Shown: positions 9,231-19,668, numbered from the stretch's first letter. The stretch is DNA of 35,008 nt from Woeseiaceae bacterium (GCA_021773095.1 JAJFKR010000003.1:1-35008), one strand, 5' to 3'. Notes: generated by a model from the sequence alone, not told the origin. Numbers and translations are program-made.

Positions 9231-9638
9231 ATGAGAATCATGAGTGGAATTGCGGCAGCGGGACTGTTTCTTGCAGTGCTGATGTTGGCGAGTACGGAAA
9301 CATTAAGTCAGGACAATTGCGATTCATCGGGCAGCCACACCATCCAGGTGCGGGCCGGCGACGATGGCAGCCCGGTGCTTAGTTACGGCGGCGGCTCAGC
9401 AGACGAAATTCACGTTTGCCTCGGCGACGAGGTACGTTGGGTACTAACCGGTCCTAACCGTCAGTATTTCGTTAACTTTTTCAGTGGTGCACCGTTCGAC
9501 GGAGAAACCCGACGCGGTTCAGATGGCAACGTCGTATCCATCGTGATCGGTGGATCTGCAGAACGCGGTAATAGCTACGACTACGACGTAGAATTTGCAG
9601 ACGGGGGTAGTCTGGACCCACGCATCGTCGTCGACTAG
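9231..9638 (+). CDS. Small exported beta-sandwich protein, cupredoxin-like
   Basis: The protein has 135 residues and a signal peptide of about 26 residues. I chose ATG 9231 because AGGGAG sits six bases upstream and the hydrophobic signal follows directly; an ATG at 9192 overlapping the previous stop adds 13 polar residues. The mature part has two Cys (in DNCDSS and HVCLGDEVRW) that could form a disulfide. Its strands end in YDYDVEFADGGSLDPRIVVD, which resembles the last strands of cupredoxin-like proteins. No type-1 copper ligand set (His, Cys, His, Met) is visible, so it is probably not an electron carrier. It lies between the TPR membrane protein and the amidohydrolase lipoprotein and is likely cotranscribed. 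Confidence 0.72.
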   Translation: MRIMSGIAAAGLFLAVLMLASTETLSQDNCDSSGSHTIQVRAGDDGSPVLSYGGGSADEIHVCLGDEVRWVLTGPNRQYFVNFFSGAPFDGETRRGSDGNVVSIVIGGSAERGNSYDYDVEFADGGSLDPRIVVD

Positions 9639-9654
9639 TTCACAGGGACATTCC

Positions 9655-11355
9655 ATGATCTCGAAATATCGCGCCAGCCATTTGGCCGCCGGCAGTCTCA
9701 TCATCTGTGCGTCGCTGGCGGCCTGTACACCGCCCGCCTCACACGACCTCATCCTGCGTGGTGGCACCGTTTACGACGGTAGTGGTAACGATCCATTCAT
9801 CGGCGACGTCGCAATCGATGGCGATAAAATCGTTGCGCTCGGCGATATCGGCGATGCCACTGCGGTCGTTGAGGTCGACGTGCAGGGCCTCGCCGTAGCA
9901 CCCGGCTTTGTCAACATGATGTCGTGGGCCAACACCTCGCTCATCGAGGACGGCCACTCGCAAAGCGATATTCGTCAGGGTGTGACACTTGAGATCATGG
10001 GCGAAGGCGATTCGATGGGGCCGCTGAACGAAACCATGCGAGAGAATATGGGCAGCGACCAGGGTGACATCCAATTCGATGTCGAGTGGACGACGCTTGC
10101 CGGTTACCTTGATTTTCTTGAGCGCCGCGGAATCTCGCCCAATGTCGCATCATTCATTGGTGCGGCAACACCGCGCGAGTACGTCATCGGACACGAGGAC
10201 CGGCCACCCACGCCCGATGAACTCGAGCAAATGCGTGAGCTCGTTCGCGCGGCCATGGAAGAAGGTGCTTTGGGCGTCGCGTCCTCGCTGATGTATCCGC
10301 CGGGATTGTTCGCAGAAACTGATGAACTGATCGCGCTCTCACAGGTGGCGGCTGAATACGGCGGCATGTACATCTCGCACATGCGCGATGAAGGCGCACA
10401 CATGATTGCGGCGGTTGATGAACTGCTGACGATTGCACGTGAAGCGAATATTCGTGCGGAGATTTATCATCTCAAGTCATCCGGACAAGCCAACTGGCCA
10501 TTGTTCGACCAGGCCGTTGAGATGGTCGAGGACGCCAGAGCAGAAGGCCTTGAGATCACAGCCGACGTCTACACCTACCCGGCCGGTTCGACGGGTCTCA
10601 ATGTCACTATTCCACCCTGGGTGCAGGAAGGTGGATTCGAGGCCTCACTCGAACGCATGAGTGATCCGGAGCTTCGCAAGCAGATCATTCTTGAAATGAA
10701 TACACCATCTGATGACTGGGAGAATATGTTTCTGGCTCCCGGGACGCCCGACAATATCCTGATGGTCAGCTTCCGATCCGAAGCACTAAGACATTTGACG
10801 GGCAAGACCGTTGCCGAGGTTGCGGCGATGCGTGGCACAACGCCTGAGAATACGATCATGGATCTGATCATCGAAGACGGCAGCCGTATTGGGACGGTCT
10901 ACTTCACGCAGTCCGAGGACATCGTACGCAGGGCTGTCACCCTCCCCTGGGTCAGCTTTAATTCAGACGCGGCATCGTTGGCTACAGAAGGTGTGTTCCT
11001 GAACAGTAATCCGCATCCACGCGCCTACGGCAGCTTTGCCCGGGTACTGGGCAAATTCGTTCGCGACGAGCAGGTCATCACGCTACAGGACGCCATTCGA
11101 AAACTGGCCGCGCTGCCAGCACAAAATTTGCGAATCGATCTTCGTGGTGAATTGAAGCAGGGTTTTTATGCGGATGTCGTTGTGTTCGACCCGGAAAGAG
11201 TTCAGGACCATGCAACTTTCGTGGAACCACACCAGTATTCAACCGGCATGGTGCATGTTTTCGTCAATGGCGAGCAGGTGCTAAAGAATGGCGAACATAC
11301 CGGCGCCACGCCGGGTCGGGCTGTGCGTGGCCCGGGCTGGAAGGGCGAAAAATAA
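9655..11355 (+). CDS. D-aminoacylase-family amidohydrolase lipoprotein, atypical metal site
   Basis: The 566-residue protein starts at ATG 9655 with AGGGAC upstream. It has a lipoprotein signal with lipobox SLAAC (Cys about residue 24). The fold opening ILRGGTVYDGSGNDPFIGDV and the closing GFYADVVVFDPERV belong to the N-acyl-D-amino-acid deacylase branch of amidohydrolases. ISHMRDEG and IYHLKSSG carry the two central His ligands. However, the usual HxH after PGF(I/V)D is replaced by PGFVNMMSWA, and the usual GNC cysteine position reads MGEGDS. The Asp of the GSDG motif survives as FNSDAAS. A recognised subgroup with the PGF(V/I)N(M)MSWA phrase exists, so the change looks ancestral, and the substrate is uncertain. 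It is probably anchored in the envelope. Confidence 0.85.
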   Translation: MISKYRASHLAAGSLIICASLAACTPPASHDLILRGGTVYDGSGNDPFIGDVAIDGDKIVALGDIGDATAVVEVDVQGLAVAPGFVNMMSWANTSLIEDGHSQSDIRQGVTLEIMGEGDSMGPLNETMRENMGSDQGDIQFDVEWTTLAGYLDFLERRGISPNVASFIGAATPREYVIGHEDRPPTPDELEQMRELVRAAMEEGALGVASSLMYPPGLFAETDELIALSQVAAEYGGMYISHMRDEGAHMIAAVDELLTIAREANIRAEIYHLKSSGQANWPLFDQAVEMVEDARAEGLEITADVYTYPAGSTGLNVTIPPWVQEGGFEASLERMSDPELRKQIILEMNTPSDDWENMFLAPGTPDNILMVSFRSEALRHLTGKTVAEVAAMRGTTPENTIMDLIIEDGSRIGTVYFTQSEDIVRRAVTLPWVSFNSDAASLATEGVFLNSNPHPRAYGSFARVLGKFVRDEQVITLQDAIRKLAALPAQNLRIDLRGELKQGFYADVVVFDPERVQDHATFVEPHQYSTGMVHVFVNGEQVLKNGEHTGATPGRAVRGPGWKGEK

Positions 11356-11369
11356 GGCCTGTCGGTAGC

Positions 11370-11508
11370 AGCGACGACACCCGTTTCTCGCTCGACGCAC
11401 GGCACGGCTTCACCGTCAGATTCTCACTGGGCCTCTCGGGAAGCTGGGGTGATGACGCAACGATTTACACTCTGGGTGGCCGACTCTATATCGGTAAGTA
11501 AGAAGATA
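11370..11508 (+). pseudogene. Possible C-terminal remnant of an outer-membrane barrel protein
   Basis: Just after the amidohydrolase, in another frame, the plus strand reads ...RHGFTVRFSLGLSGSWGD and then DATIYTLGGRLYIGK before a TAA at about 11506. The alternating hydrophobic pattern and Gly turn look like the last beta-hairpins of an outer-membrane barrel. There is no start codon or ribosome site for it. It may be the tail of a deleted gene, but a chance open frame cannot be excluded. Confidence 0.3.
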
Positions 11509-11520
11509 GAACAGCATGAT

Positions 11521-13074
11521 TCAAAACCTCCAGCTGACCCCGATGCTCGCACGTGTCCGGTCGTATTCACCGCGCGGATCGGACGACTCAACTACTTCCT
11601 GCTTGAGGTCGAGTCGCAGCGCGAGCTGCTCCGTAAAGCGGTACGCGACCCTGGCTGATACCTGAAATTCCTGATACTCCTTGGCCGGTTGGCTCGGGTC
11701 ATCAAAAGCGAAGGCATTTGAATAGTCCTGATCACGAAAGTCTACCGTGATATTCGCGTCTAACTTAGGCGACATTTCAAATTCCGTTTTGAGCCGAAAT
11801 TTGCCTTTTGTATAGTCATTGTAGCCAACGAACTTGTCATCGCGAATAGTATAAAAGTAAACGACTTCTGCAACGAAGACTTCGCTGATGCGATGACGAA
11901 TACCAGCTTCAAACTGGTGGTACTGGTACTCAAGCGTTGGGTTCTGGCCGGATGAATCACCGGTCGCGTCCTTGGCGTGGCGTTGATCGAAATCTCGCGC
12001 GCGAAATTCGTAAGCGATCTTGAAACGGGTTGTATCGGCTAAGGGAATCTTGAACGCACCGCCCAGCCAATAGGAGGTCAAATCGTAGGAAGAGGCTGTC
12101 GGCACTTCATCGTAGTCGCGTTGGGTGAATCCACCTTCCACCGTATAGCGGTACCGACCCACTCGATTTCGCAACTCAGCCTCGGCGCCAAAGCTGGTGA
12201 AATTATAGCGATCAATGATGCTCGAACCATCGTCAAACCGGTCCAGACCATCGTCACGATCGAAATTCGATTCAGCATGGCTGCGGATCACTGCGCCGAA
12301 ACTCAGACGCTCATCCCGCGAGCCTCGCTGGCCGAGATCTCGCTGCAGTCCCAGCGTGAAACGGTGATCCGTCTCGTCTGCATTACTCAATGCTGAGTCA
12401 GAGTAGTAAACCCCTCGATGCCGGTAGGCCGCGACAAATTGCGATTGTGCAGAAACGGCGTTCTCGTACGCCGCGTTAATTCTCACAGGCACGTAGGTTC
12501 CGGATTGTTCGATCGGCACAACCGGTGTCGGCAGTGTTTGGGACAGGTCAATGTACGGTGTATTGGGTGCCCGAAATGCATTACTGTCATTGCCAAAGCC
12601 CGCCGAAAATACAGCTGTGAATTCGGGCTGCGAGACTCCGAGAGCCTCCAGGGCATCGCGTGAGCGTGCTTTGAGCTTCGGACCGCTGGCATTGTCCCGG
12701 GAGCGTTTGTACCACTCCTTGGCCGCGATCGAGTTGTCTTCTTTTTCCGCCACGGCGCCTAACTGGTAGTACGAGATCGCCGCCAGGGCATCATCCTTTG
12801 CTGCTTCTGTAAATGACCATTTGGCTTGCGGATATTGTCCGAGACGGTAATGCGTCAGACCCATGTTGTAAAACAGCCGTGAGTCTTTCCGGCCTGCCAC
12901 CATTGCATCGTTGTAGTTAGCCAGCGCTTGTGAATAATCACCGCTTCGAAAAGCAGCGTTCGCTGCATCGAACAATCGCTGTTCATCGATCGAATCAGTA
13001 TTTGCGGCGCCGACCAGTGGGGTTGCGAGCAGGCAGAGGCTGGTGAAAAGTACGAGGAAAACTCGAGTGTGCAT
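11521..13074 (-). CDS. Exported TPR domain plus C-terminal outer-membrane beta-barrel
   Basis: The 517-residue protein has a signal peptide (about residues 1-23). Residues 30-150 hold three to four TPR-like units (AFRSGDYSQALANYNDAMV, LFYNMGLTHYRLGQYPQAKW). The remaining 350 residues show alternating amphipathic strands with YRHRGVYYSD, YRYTVEGGFTQRDY, FKIAYEFRARDF and similar phrases, ending in the terminal aromatic SWRF that marks BAM-inserted barrels. The TPR-plus-barrel layout recalls Slam-type secretion modifiers and other outer-membrane exporters, but I see no decisive family signature. It sits downstream of the Asp-Ser repeat protein on the same strand, separated by a strong hairpin. 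ATG 13074 is preceded by AAGGG. Confidence 0.75.
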   Translation of the reverse strand: MHTRVFLVLFTSLCLLATPLVGAANTDSIDEQRLFDAANAAFRSGDYSQALANYNDAMVAGRKDSRLFYNMGLTHYRLGQYPQAKWSFTEAAKDDALAAISYYQLGAVAEKEDNSIAAKEWYKRSRDNASGPKLKARSRDALEALGVSQPEFTAVFSAGFGNDSNAFRAPNTPYIDLSQTLPTPVVPIEQSGTYVPVRINAAYENAVSAQSQFVAAYRHRGVYYSDSALSNADETDHRFTLGLQRDLGQRGSRDERLSFGAVIRSHAESNFDRDDGLDRFDDGSSIIDRYNFTSFGAEAELRNRVGRYRYTVEGGFTQRDYDEVPTASSYDLTSYWLGGAFKIPLADTTRFKIAYEFRARDFDQRHAKDATGDSSGQNPTLEYQYHQFEAGIRHRISEVFVAEVVYFYTIRDDKFVGYNDYTKGKFRLKTEFEMSPKLDANITVDFRDQDYSNAFAFDDPSQPAKEYQEFQVSARVAYRFTEQLALRLDLKQEVVESSDPRGEYDRTRASIGVSWRF

Positions 13075-13101
13075 GACTTACGCCCTTGTCAGAATTCATA
13101 A

Positions 13102-13132
13102 AACCTTCCCCGAACGAAGTTCGGGGAAGGTT
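13102..13132 (-). terminator. Perfect 14-bp hairpin between the Asp-Ser protein and the TPR-barrel gene
   Basis: The arms at 13102-13115 and 13119-13132 are perfectly complementary over 14 bp with a three-base loop. On the minus strand it is followed by TTTT then ATG. It lies 25 bp after the Asp-Ser gene stop and 28 bp before the start of the barrel gene, so it probably ends or attenuates the upstream transcript. The short T tract would allow some read-through, giving much more Asp-Ser protein than barrel protein. Confidence 0.75.
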
Positions 13133-13156
13133 ACCAAGCGAATTAGTACAGACCGA

Positions 13157-13474
13157 CTATTGTGGTGTTGGCGTGTCGTCGTCAGAATCATCCTCTGAGT
13201 CCGAGTCGTCCAGATCGCCGTCAGAATCGTCGCTGTCGGAGTCGTCGCTATCAGAATCATCAGAATCATCAGAATCATCACTATCGACATCATCGCTGTC
13301 GCTGTCATCAGAATCCGAGTCGGCGAGACTACTCTCATCGCTATCCGAATCGTCCAGGACATCGGAAGAATCAGAATCGGAATCGTCGTCAGCGTATGTG
13401 ACCGATATCGGCGACATTGCCAGTACGAAAGCCATAGCTAATACCGACAGAATTGAATCAATTTTCCATTTCAT
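13157..13474 (-). CDS. Secreted Asp-Ser repeat (acidic, low-complexity) protein
   Basis: The 105-residue protein has a clear signal peptide (about 28 residues, cleavage after TYA). The mature part of about 77 residues is almost entirely Asp and Ser in DSDSDD-like repeats, ending in TPTPQ. ATG 13474 has AGGAG eight bases upstream. The DNA is a degenerate tcagaa/tca tandem repeat, so an opposite-strand frame is open only as a shadow. The extreme negative charge suggests binding of calcium or other cations, or a spacer or matrix role, as in SD-repeat and phosphoprotein-like segments. No sortase or lipobox signal is present. The adjacent TPR-barrel protein could be its exporter or surface partner, which is inference. 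Confidence 0.7.
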   Translation of the reverse strand: MKWKIDSILSVLAMAFVLAMSPISVTYADDDSDSDSSDVLDDSDSDESSLADSDSDDSDSDDVDSDDSDDSDDSDSDDSDSDDSDGDLDDSDSEDDSDDDTPTPQ

Positions 13475-13733
13475 TACATCTAGCTCCTGTTATTACTTGC
13501 CCAAGTTTGCGTAACACCGCATTGTATTGGCGTCCAATTTGCAAGGTTTATCTCCCTTTCCTAGGTTTACACGTTCAAAACGCCAATTTGGGTCCCTCGA
13601 ACTGGAAGTTTTTCAACACCTTAGGGCACAGGTCGCTACCAGTACCAAATGATTCTCGCGATAAGTCCTGTTATTTCTTATACTTATGGCCGTTAACTAC
13701 GATTTCGGATCTGATCCGACCAGGAGAAAATAG

Positions 13734-15011
13734 TTGCAGAACAAGCCGCACAAAGTCGTCATTCTTGCCTTGTTTGTCATCGTGTTGGCAGGCTACGCAT
13801 TCATGGCGGTCAAGTTCCCACTCGCTTACATCTGGGCAACCTATGAAGACCTGCTCGGCGAATGGGCCCAAACGTATTTCTTTCTTGCGGCCGCCATTCT
13901 CTCGGTTCTGGTCGCATTGCGAGACCGCCGTTACCGATGGTTCTTCGCTCTGCTGGCGGTAGCCTGCAGCTACGTTGTCCTCGAAGAAATCTCCTGGGGC
14001 CAGCGGATCTTTGGATATTCCACGCCCGATTTTCTCAAGAGTCGCAATCTCCAGGGTGAGGCCAACTTACACAACCTGTTTACAGGGCCGCACAATACGC
14101 TGCTCAAGGACCTGATCAGTCTCGCGGTATCGCTGGCTCTCATAGGCTATGGCCTGATTTATCCCTTACTTCGAACTTTCAAGTGGAAGATCGCGTTGTG
14201 GGCTGACCGGATCGGCATCGCCGCACCGCCCCTGGTACTGTGGCCGTTCTTCACGGTGGCCGCGTATTTCGAACTCAAACCGCTAAGTTTCAACGAGGCG
14301 GAAATCGCCGAATTACTGATCGCCATGGCGCTCGCATTCACGGCTTCGCTGTACCACCTTCTCATGCGCTGTGACCTGTCGAGCGAAGACTCGCCGGCGT
14401 TCGGAAAACGTGTGCTCATACTCTCTACTACGGTTTTTGTTCTCGCTGGCATAACCACGGCCGGGTTTTATTCCGTGCCTGAAAAACAATCCAGGATCGA
14501 TGGTCGTATCGAGCGCGGCATGGAGAAGTTTGCCCGCCGGTACGAGCGTTACGACCGATGCGATATTGCGAACAAGCTGTACACGATACTGTTGTTAAAG
14601 GAGCCGGATCGGACGTACCTGATGCGAAAAATGGCCGCGTGCTATCGCGAGTTGGGACGAATGCCGGAATTCGAAAAATCGGTAGCCCGTGCGATTGAAA
14701 CCGACCTGAAGATTTATGCAAAGGATCCGTGGCGGGCATCGGTGAACCAGTCCCTGGTACGCAGCTACAAGCTGGCTGGAAATGATGAAAAGGCACAGGC
14801 GCACCTTACCGAAGCAATGCAGATCGGTCGGGATCGAATCGCGGATTACCCGGGCAGCCCCAAGGCCGCGTATTCTTTCGCGCGAACATTGAAACTTGCG
14901 GGGCAGCGCGAGGAAGCGTTGCAGTATTTTACGCGTGCTTACGAAATGGACCGGACATCATCCAAGTATCGCAAGGCCTACTATTCGGCACTGGCGTCGG
15001 CCAATCGTTAG
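13734..15011 (+). CDS. Polytopic membrane protein with C-terminal TPR-like region
   Basis: The start is TTG at 13734, with AGGAG at 13722-13726. The 425-residue protein has about seven hydrophobic helices in residues 6-255 (for example VVILALFVIVLAGYAFMAV). A conserved-looking loop reads EEISWGQRIFGYSTPDF and HNLFTGPHN. From about residue 275 to the end come helical repeats similar to TPRs (SVNQSLVRSYKLAGNDEKAQ, FARTLKLAGQREEALQYFTR). I do not recognise a named family. The Glu/Trp/His-rich loop between helices could be an active site, but this is speculative. A terminator follows. Confidence 0.75.
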   Translation: MQNKPHKVVILALFVIVLAGYAFMAVKFPLAYIWATYEDLLGEWAQTYFFLAAAILSVLVALRDRRYRWFFALLAVACSYVVLEEISWGQRIFGYSTPDFLKSRNLQGEANLHNLFTGPHNTLLKDLISLAVSLALIGYGLIYPLLRTFKWKIALWADRIGIAAPPLVLWPFFTVAAYFELKPLSFNEAEIAELLIAMALAFTASLYHLLMRCDLSSEDSPAFGKRVLILSTTVFVLAGITTAGFYSVPEKQSRIDGRIERGMEKFARRYERYDRCDIANKLYTILLLKEPDRTYLMRKMAACYRELGRMPEFEKSVARAIETDLKIYAKDPWRASVNQSLVRSYKLAGNDEKAQAHLTEAMQIGRDRIADYPGSPKAAYSFARTLKLAGQREEALQYFTRAYEMDRTSSKYRKAYYSALASANR

Positions 15012-15060
15012 CTAATGGGCGGTGAAAAACCGCACAATCGCAAGCATCGCTCGGTACCGA

Positions 15061-15090
15061 AAAGGCCCCGCCCTTTGCGGGGCTTTTTTT
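15061..15090 (+). terminator. Rho-independent terminator
   Basis: GCCCCGC (15065-15071) pairs with GCGGGGC (15077-15083) around a five-base loop and is followed by seven T. It ends the membrane/TPR gene transcript. Read in the other direction it has a weaker T tract but could also serve the AbiEi-like gene, whose stop lies at 15089. Confidence 0.85.
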
Positions 15091-15697
15091 ATTGTTGAAT
15101 CGCCATCCATCGCGAACGCACAGCCGATAGAATTCGTCTCGGCAATAACGCGTGTTTGAGCAGGTTTTCAAATTCAACGGCACGAAAGCCTGACGTCTTC
15201 ACATCAAGCTCGGGCAATCGTGCGAAACGGCGGTTCTTGCGTGTAGAGAGGTATATCGTATCGAGCAACGCTTTTTCCGGGGTAGCGATGAGATAGGGCA
15301 AGTGTGTTGCACTCCAGTCGCACCCTTGCTGTATTAGTTCGGGTTTGATCTGAAAAAACTCGTAGTCTCCGACCGGCGAAACCAGCGATCGGCCACGCCC
15401 TGTCGTGGCGATCTGAATCGTCTTCGGGATTTGTGAAATCACACCGTGCAAATGCAGCGCAGTCAGAAACGAAACGTATCCCTGTTCGTTGCCCAGCAGG
15501 TAGGGAACGCAGGCGAGCGGATGAAAATACGGGTGACCGGTATTTGCCCAGATGCCCTTCGTAATTCGAGTGAGAAGTTTTTTCCCCGACAGGCGCGCGA
15601 GACGCTTCGTGGCCGCCGATATCGACAGCCCCTCATGATTCGCATAGTCACGTGTTGTGAAAATGACGAAATCGCCAGTGTTGAATAGATCAAGCAT
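15089..15697 (-). CDS. AbiEi-like antitoxin (type IV toxin-antitoxin)
   Basis: The 202-residue protein has an N-terminal winged helix (residues 1-60: DFVIFTTRDYANHEGLSIS, AATKRLARLSGKKLLTRI, KGIWANT). The C-terminal part follows the COG5340 pattern (VSFLTALHLHGVISQIP, TPEKALLDTIYLS). AbiEi antitoxins bind their own promoter and counter the nucleotidyltransferase toxin without forming a stable complex. Its ATG overlaps the toxin stop by 8 bp, so translation is probably coupled. In classical AbiE loci the antitoxin gene comes first; here it comes second. A palindromic site in the operon promoter is its likely operator. Confidence 0.8.
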   Translation of the reverse strand: MLDLFNTGDFVIFTTRDYANHEGLSISAATKRLARLSGKKLLTRITKGIWANTGHPYFHPLACVPYLLGNEQGYVSFLTALHLHGVISQIPKTIQIATTGRGRSLVSPVGDYEFFQIKPELIQQGCDWSATHLPYLIATPEKALLDTIYLSTRKNRRFARLPELDVKTSGFRAVEFENLLKHALLPRRILSAVRSRWMAIQQ

Positions 15698-16463
15698 TGG
15701 CCTCTACTTGATTGAAAACCTGGTTTTGTATCAGCTCCCAGGCAGCTTCATCGCCGAACTCACCTCGAGCATCCTCGTCCAGAAACTCCACAACCTGTCC
15801 CTCATAATCCTCCCAGTTCAGACTCATCAGGCGATCAATCGCTTTCGCATGCTCTCCTTCGGAGAGTAATGTCGACCACGGGGCGGGCGGGCTGTGTCCG
15901 CCTCGAAACAGGATGGCGAGATCGAAAACATCACGAGCCTGTGTCACAGGCCGGCCGGCGAGCGCCCGTATTTTCTGAACAATGGCGGCCCCGCCCGTAT
16001 AGTGCTGACATCGAAAAGCCATTTTCCGACTGGCAAGTGCGATCTCCGCATCAACCAGTGCCAACTCAAACTCACCGTCACCAGACTCGTTGCGCCGTGA
16101 AAATTCGACCTTAGTAGGCAATCGATGACCGGCAGGAGTTATAAGTGCAAAACGGAATCGCTGCGTTGTATCCGTCTGTTTGGCCCTGGCTGGATCGTTC
16201 ACTTCAATATCGACGATATCAAACGATCGGAGGCTTCGTTTGAACGGGCCGTCATTAAGGATCTTGTAACCGTTCTTTTTCAAGGTCTGCACACTACCGG
16301 CCAGCACATCGATATCCATATCTTCTGAGTACCGGGGGCTGCCGAAAAAGAAGCGAAGATTCACGCCACCCTTGAGTATGTACAGGCCGGGATCCGACAG
16401 CTTCAGGAGCCTGTCGAGAAAACAGAAATGAAAGACTTCACGAATCTGAGTATCGGTAAACAT
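15690..16463 (-). CDS. AbiEii-like nucleotidyltransferase toxin
   Basis: The 257-residue protein carries the AbiEii/AbiGii core: YILKGGVNLRFFFGSPRYS followed by EDMDIDV, giving the GG and DxD nucleotide and metal motifs near residues 32-53. RDVFDLAIL occurs near residue 180, the position of motif IV (DxxD-like). Members transfer nucleotides to tRNA or other targets and stop growth. All the visible catalytic residues are present, so it looks active. The gene begins only five bases after a -10 box, so the mRNA may be leaderless. It is the first gene of the pair, reversed from the usual order. Confidence 0.8.
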   Translation of the reverse strand: MFTDTQIREVFHFCFLDRLLKLSDPGLYILKGGVNLRFFFGSPRYSEDMDIDVLAGSVQTLKKNGYKILNDGPFKRSLRSFDIVDIEVNDPARAKQTDTTQRFRFALITPAGHRLPTKVEFSRRNESGDGEFELALVDAEIALASRKMAFRCQHYTGGAAIVQKIRALAGRPVTQARDVFDLAILFRGGHSPPAPWSTLLSEGEHAKAIDRLMSLNWEDYEGQVVEFLDEDARGEFGDEAAWELIQNQVFNQVEANA

Positions 16464-16512
16464 AGATGATTATACGTATATATTGCCGTTTATGTCAATA
16501 TCAACGTATAAT
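16464..16512 (-). promoter_or_regulatory. Promoter and palindromic operator of the AbiE-like operon
   Basis: On the minus strand TTGACA (16498-16493) is separated by 18 bases from TATAAT (16474-16469), a near-ideal sigma70 promoter, and the toxin ATG lies five bases further on. ATTATACGT at 16469-16477 is repeated inverted as ACGTATAAT at 16504-16512, flanking the -35 and covering the -10. TATACGTATA at 16471-16480 is itself a palindrome. This fits AbiEi-type autorepression at inverted repeats. Confidence 0.7.
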
Positions 16513-16568
16513 TAATGCTCGGGTCCGGTGATTGCGCTACCGCCGTCTGCATCCCCTCGAGGTAAGCG

Positions 16569-18998
<2,430 letters not shown>

Positions 18999-19079
18999 TG
19001 GATTCGTTCCTGATGCTGTTTTATTGGTTGGCGAGCGTGGGCCCTGTTATTGCGCTCAATCTAACAGAAATCTACGCGA

Positions 19080-19466
19080 TCAGATAATCACAAGATTCTT
19101 GCGTATCCATCCCAGCAAGTTCTGAAAATCACAATTACCCGCTTCCAGGCTGTCGACCAAGAAACGATGCGCCTCGACGCCATCGACGGAGATCTTCCAG
19201 CCGTTCAGGCGCAGGAATACGTCGCTTGCGAAGAACGCAACGCGCTTATTCCCGTCAACGAATGCGTGATTCAAGAGTAACGACTCAAAAAGCGCCGCGG
19301 CCATCGATGGGAGATCCTCGTAGTAGCCGGTTTGCGGACGATAAAGCGCGCTCTCGAGCAATCCCTGGTCGCGGACACCAGCGCTTCCCCCAAAACGGGC
19401 AATGAGCCGTTCGTGGATTGCCAGGACTTCATCGACGGAAAGAAATTGAACGGGGCTACTTTGCAA
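19080..19466 (-). CDS. Doc-type (Fic-fold) toxin
   Basis: The 128-residue protein is a death-on-curing toxin of the Fic fold. The motif HAFVDGNKRVAFFA (about residues 67-80) matches the Doc signature HxFx(D/N)GNKR, and GGSAGVRDQGLLESAL is typical of the N-terminal part. Doc phosphorylates EF-Tu; other Fic proteins AMPylate. The start is TTG at 19466, overlapping the antitoxin stop (19456-19458) by 11 bp, which implies translational coupling. No ATG or GTG lies upstream of the conserved region. All key residues are intact. Confidence 0.87.
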   Translation of the reverse strand: MQSSPVQFLSVDEVLAIHERLIARFGGSAGVRDQGLLESALYRPQTGYYEDLPSMAAALFESLLLNHAFVDGNKRVAFFASDVFLRLNGWKISVDGVEAHRFLVDSLEAGNCDFQNLLGWIRKNLVII

Positions 19467-19668
19467 GCCGACGACCGAGCTCTTCGTTTTCGTCCATTGA
19501 ATCTTCCAGGTGATCCATGACGGCCGGACGAACCTGGCGTCTGCGGACGTAGTCTCGAATGGCCTCGGTTAGCAAACCCGAGATGCTTTGATGCGATTCC
19601 CGGGCAATAGCTTGCAGAGCATTCCATTCGGCTTGCTCGACTTGAGAACTGATCTTTATAGATGCCAT
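19456..19668 (-). CDS. Ribbon-helix-helix antitoxin for Doc-type toxin
   Basis: The 70-residue protein begins MASIKISSQVEQAEWNALQ, a ribbon strand followed by helix A, then SISGLLTEAIRDYVRRR, helix B, as in CopG-type regulators. The C-terminal tail (DSMDENEELGRRLAK) is acidic and helical, fitting the toxin groove. I chose ATG 19668 because the upstream in-frame ATG at 19695 lies between the -35 and -10 boxes of the promoter and could not be in the mRNA. The stop overlaps the toxin start. Confidence 0.78.
   Translation of the reverse strand: MASIKISSQVEQAEWNALQAIARESHQSISGLLTEAIRDYVRRRQVRPAVMDHLEDSMDENEELGRRLAK

Noticed and set aside
13160..13400. Possible CRISPR array or satellite in the repetitive tcagaa stretch
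   Set aside because: Repeat spacing is short and irregular with no spacers; it is the coding repeat of the Asp-Ser protein.
13086..13514. Plus-strand Ser/Glu-rich frame opposite the Asp-Ser repeat gene
   Set aside because: It is the mirror of the tcagaa-type repeat. It has no signal peptide, unlike the minus frame, which has a signal peptide and ribosome site.
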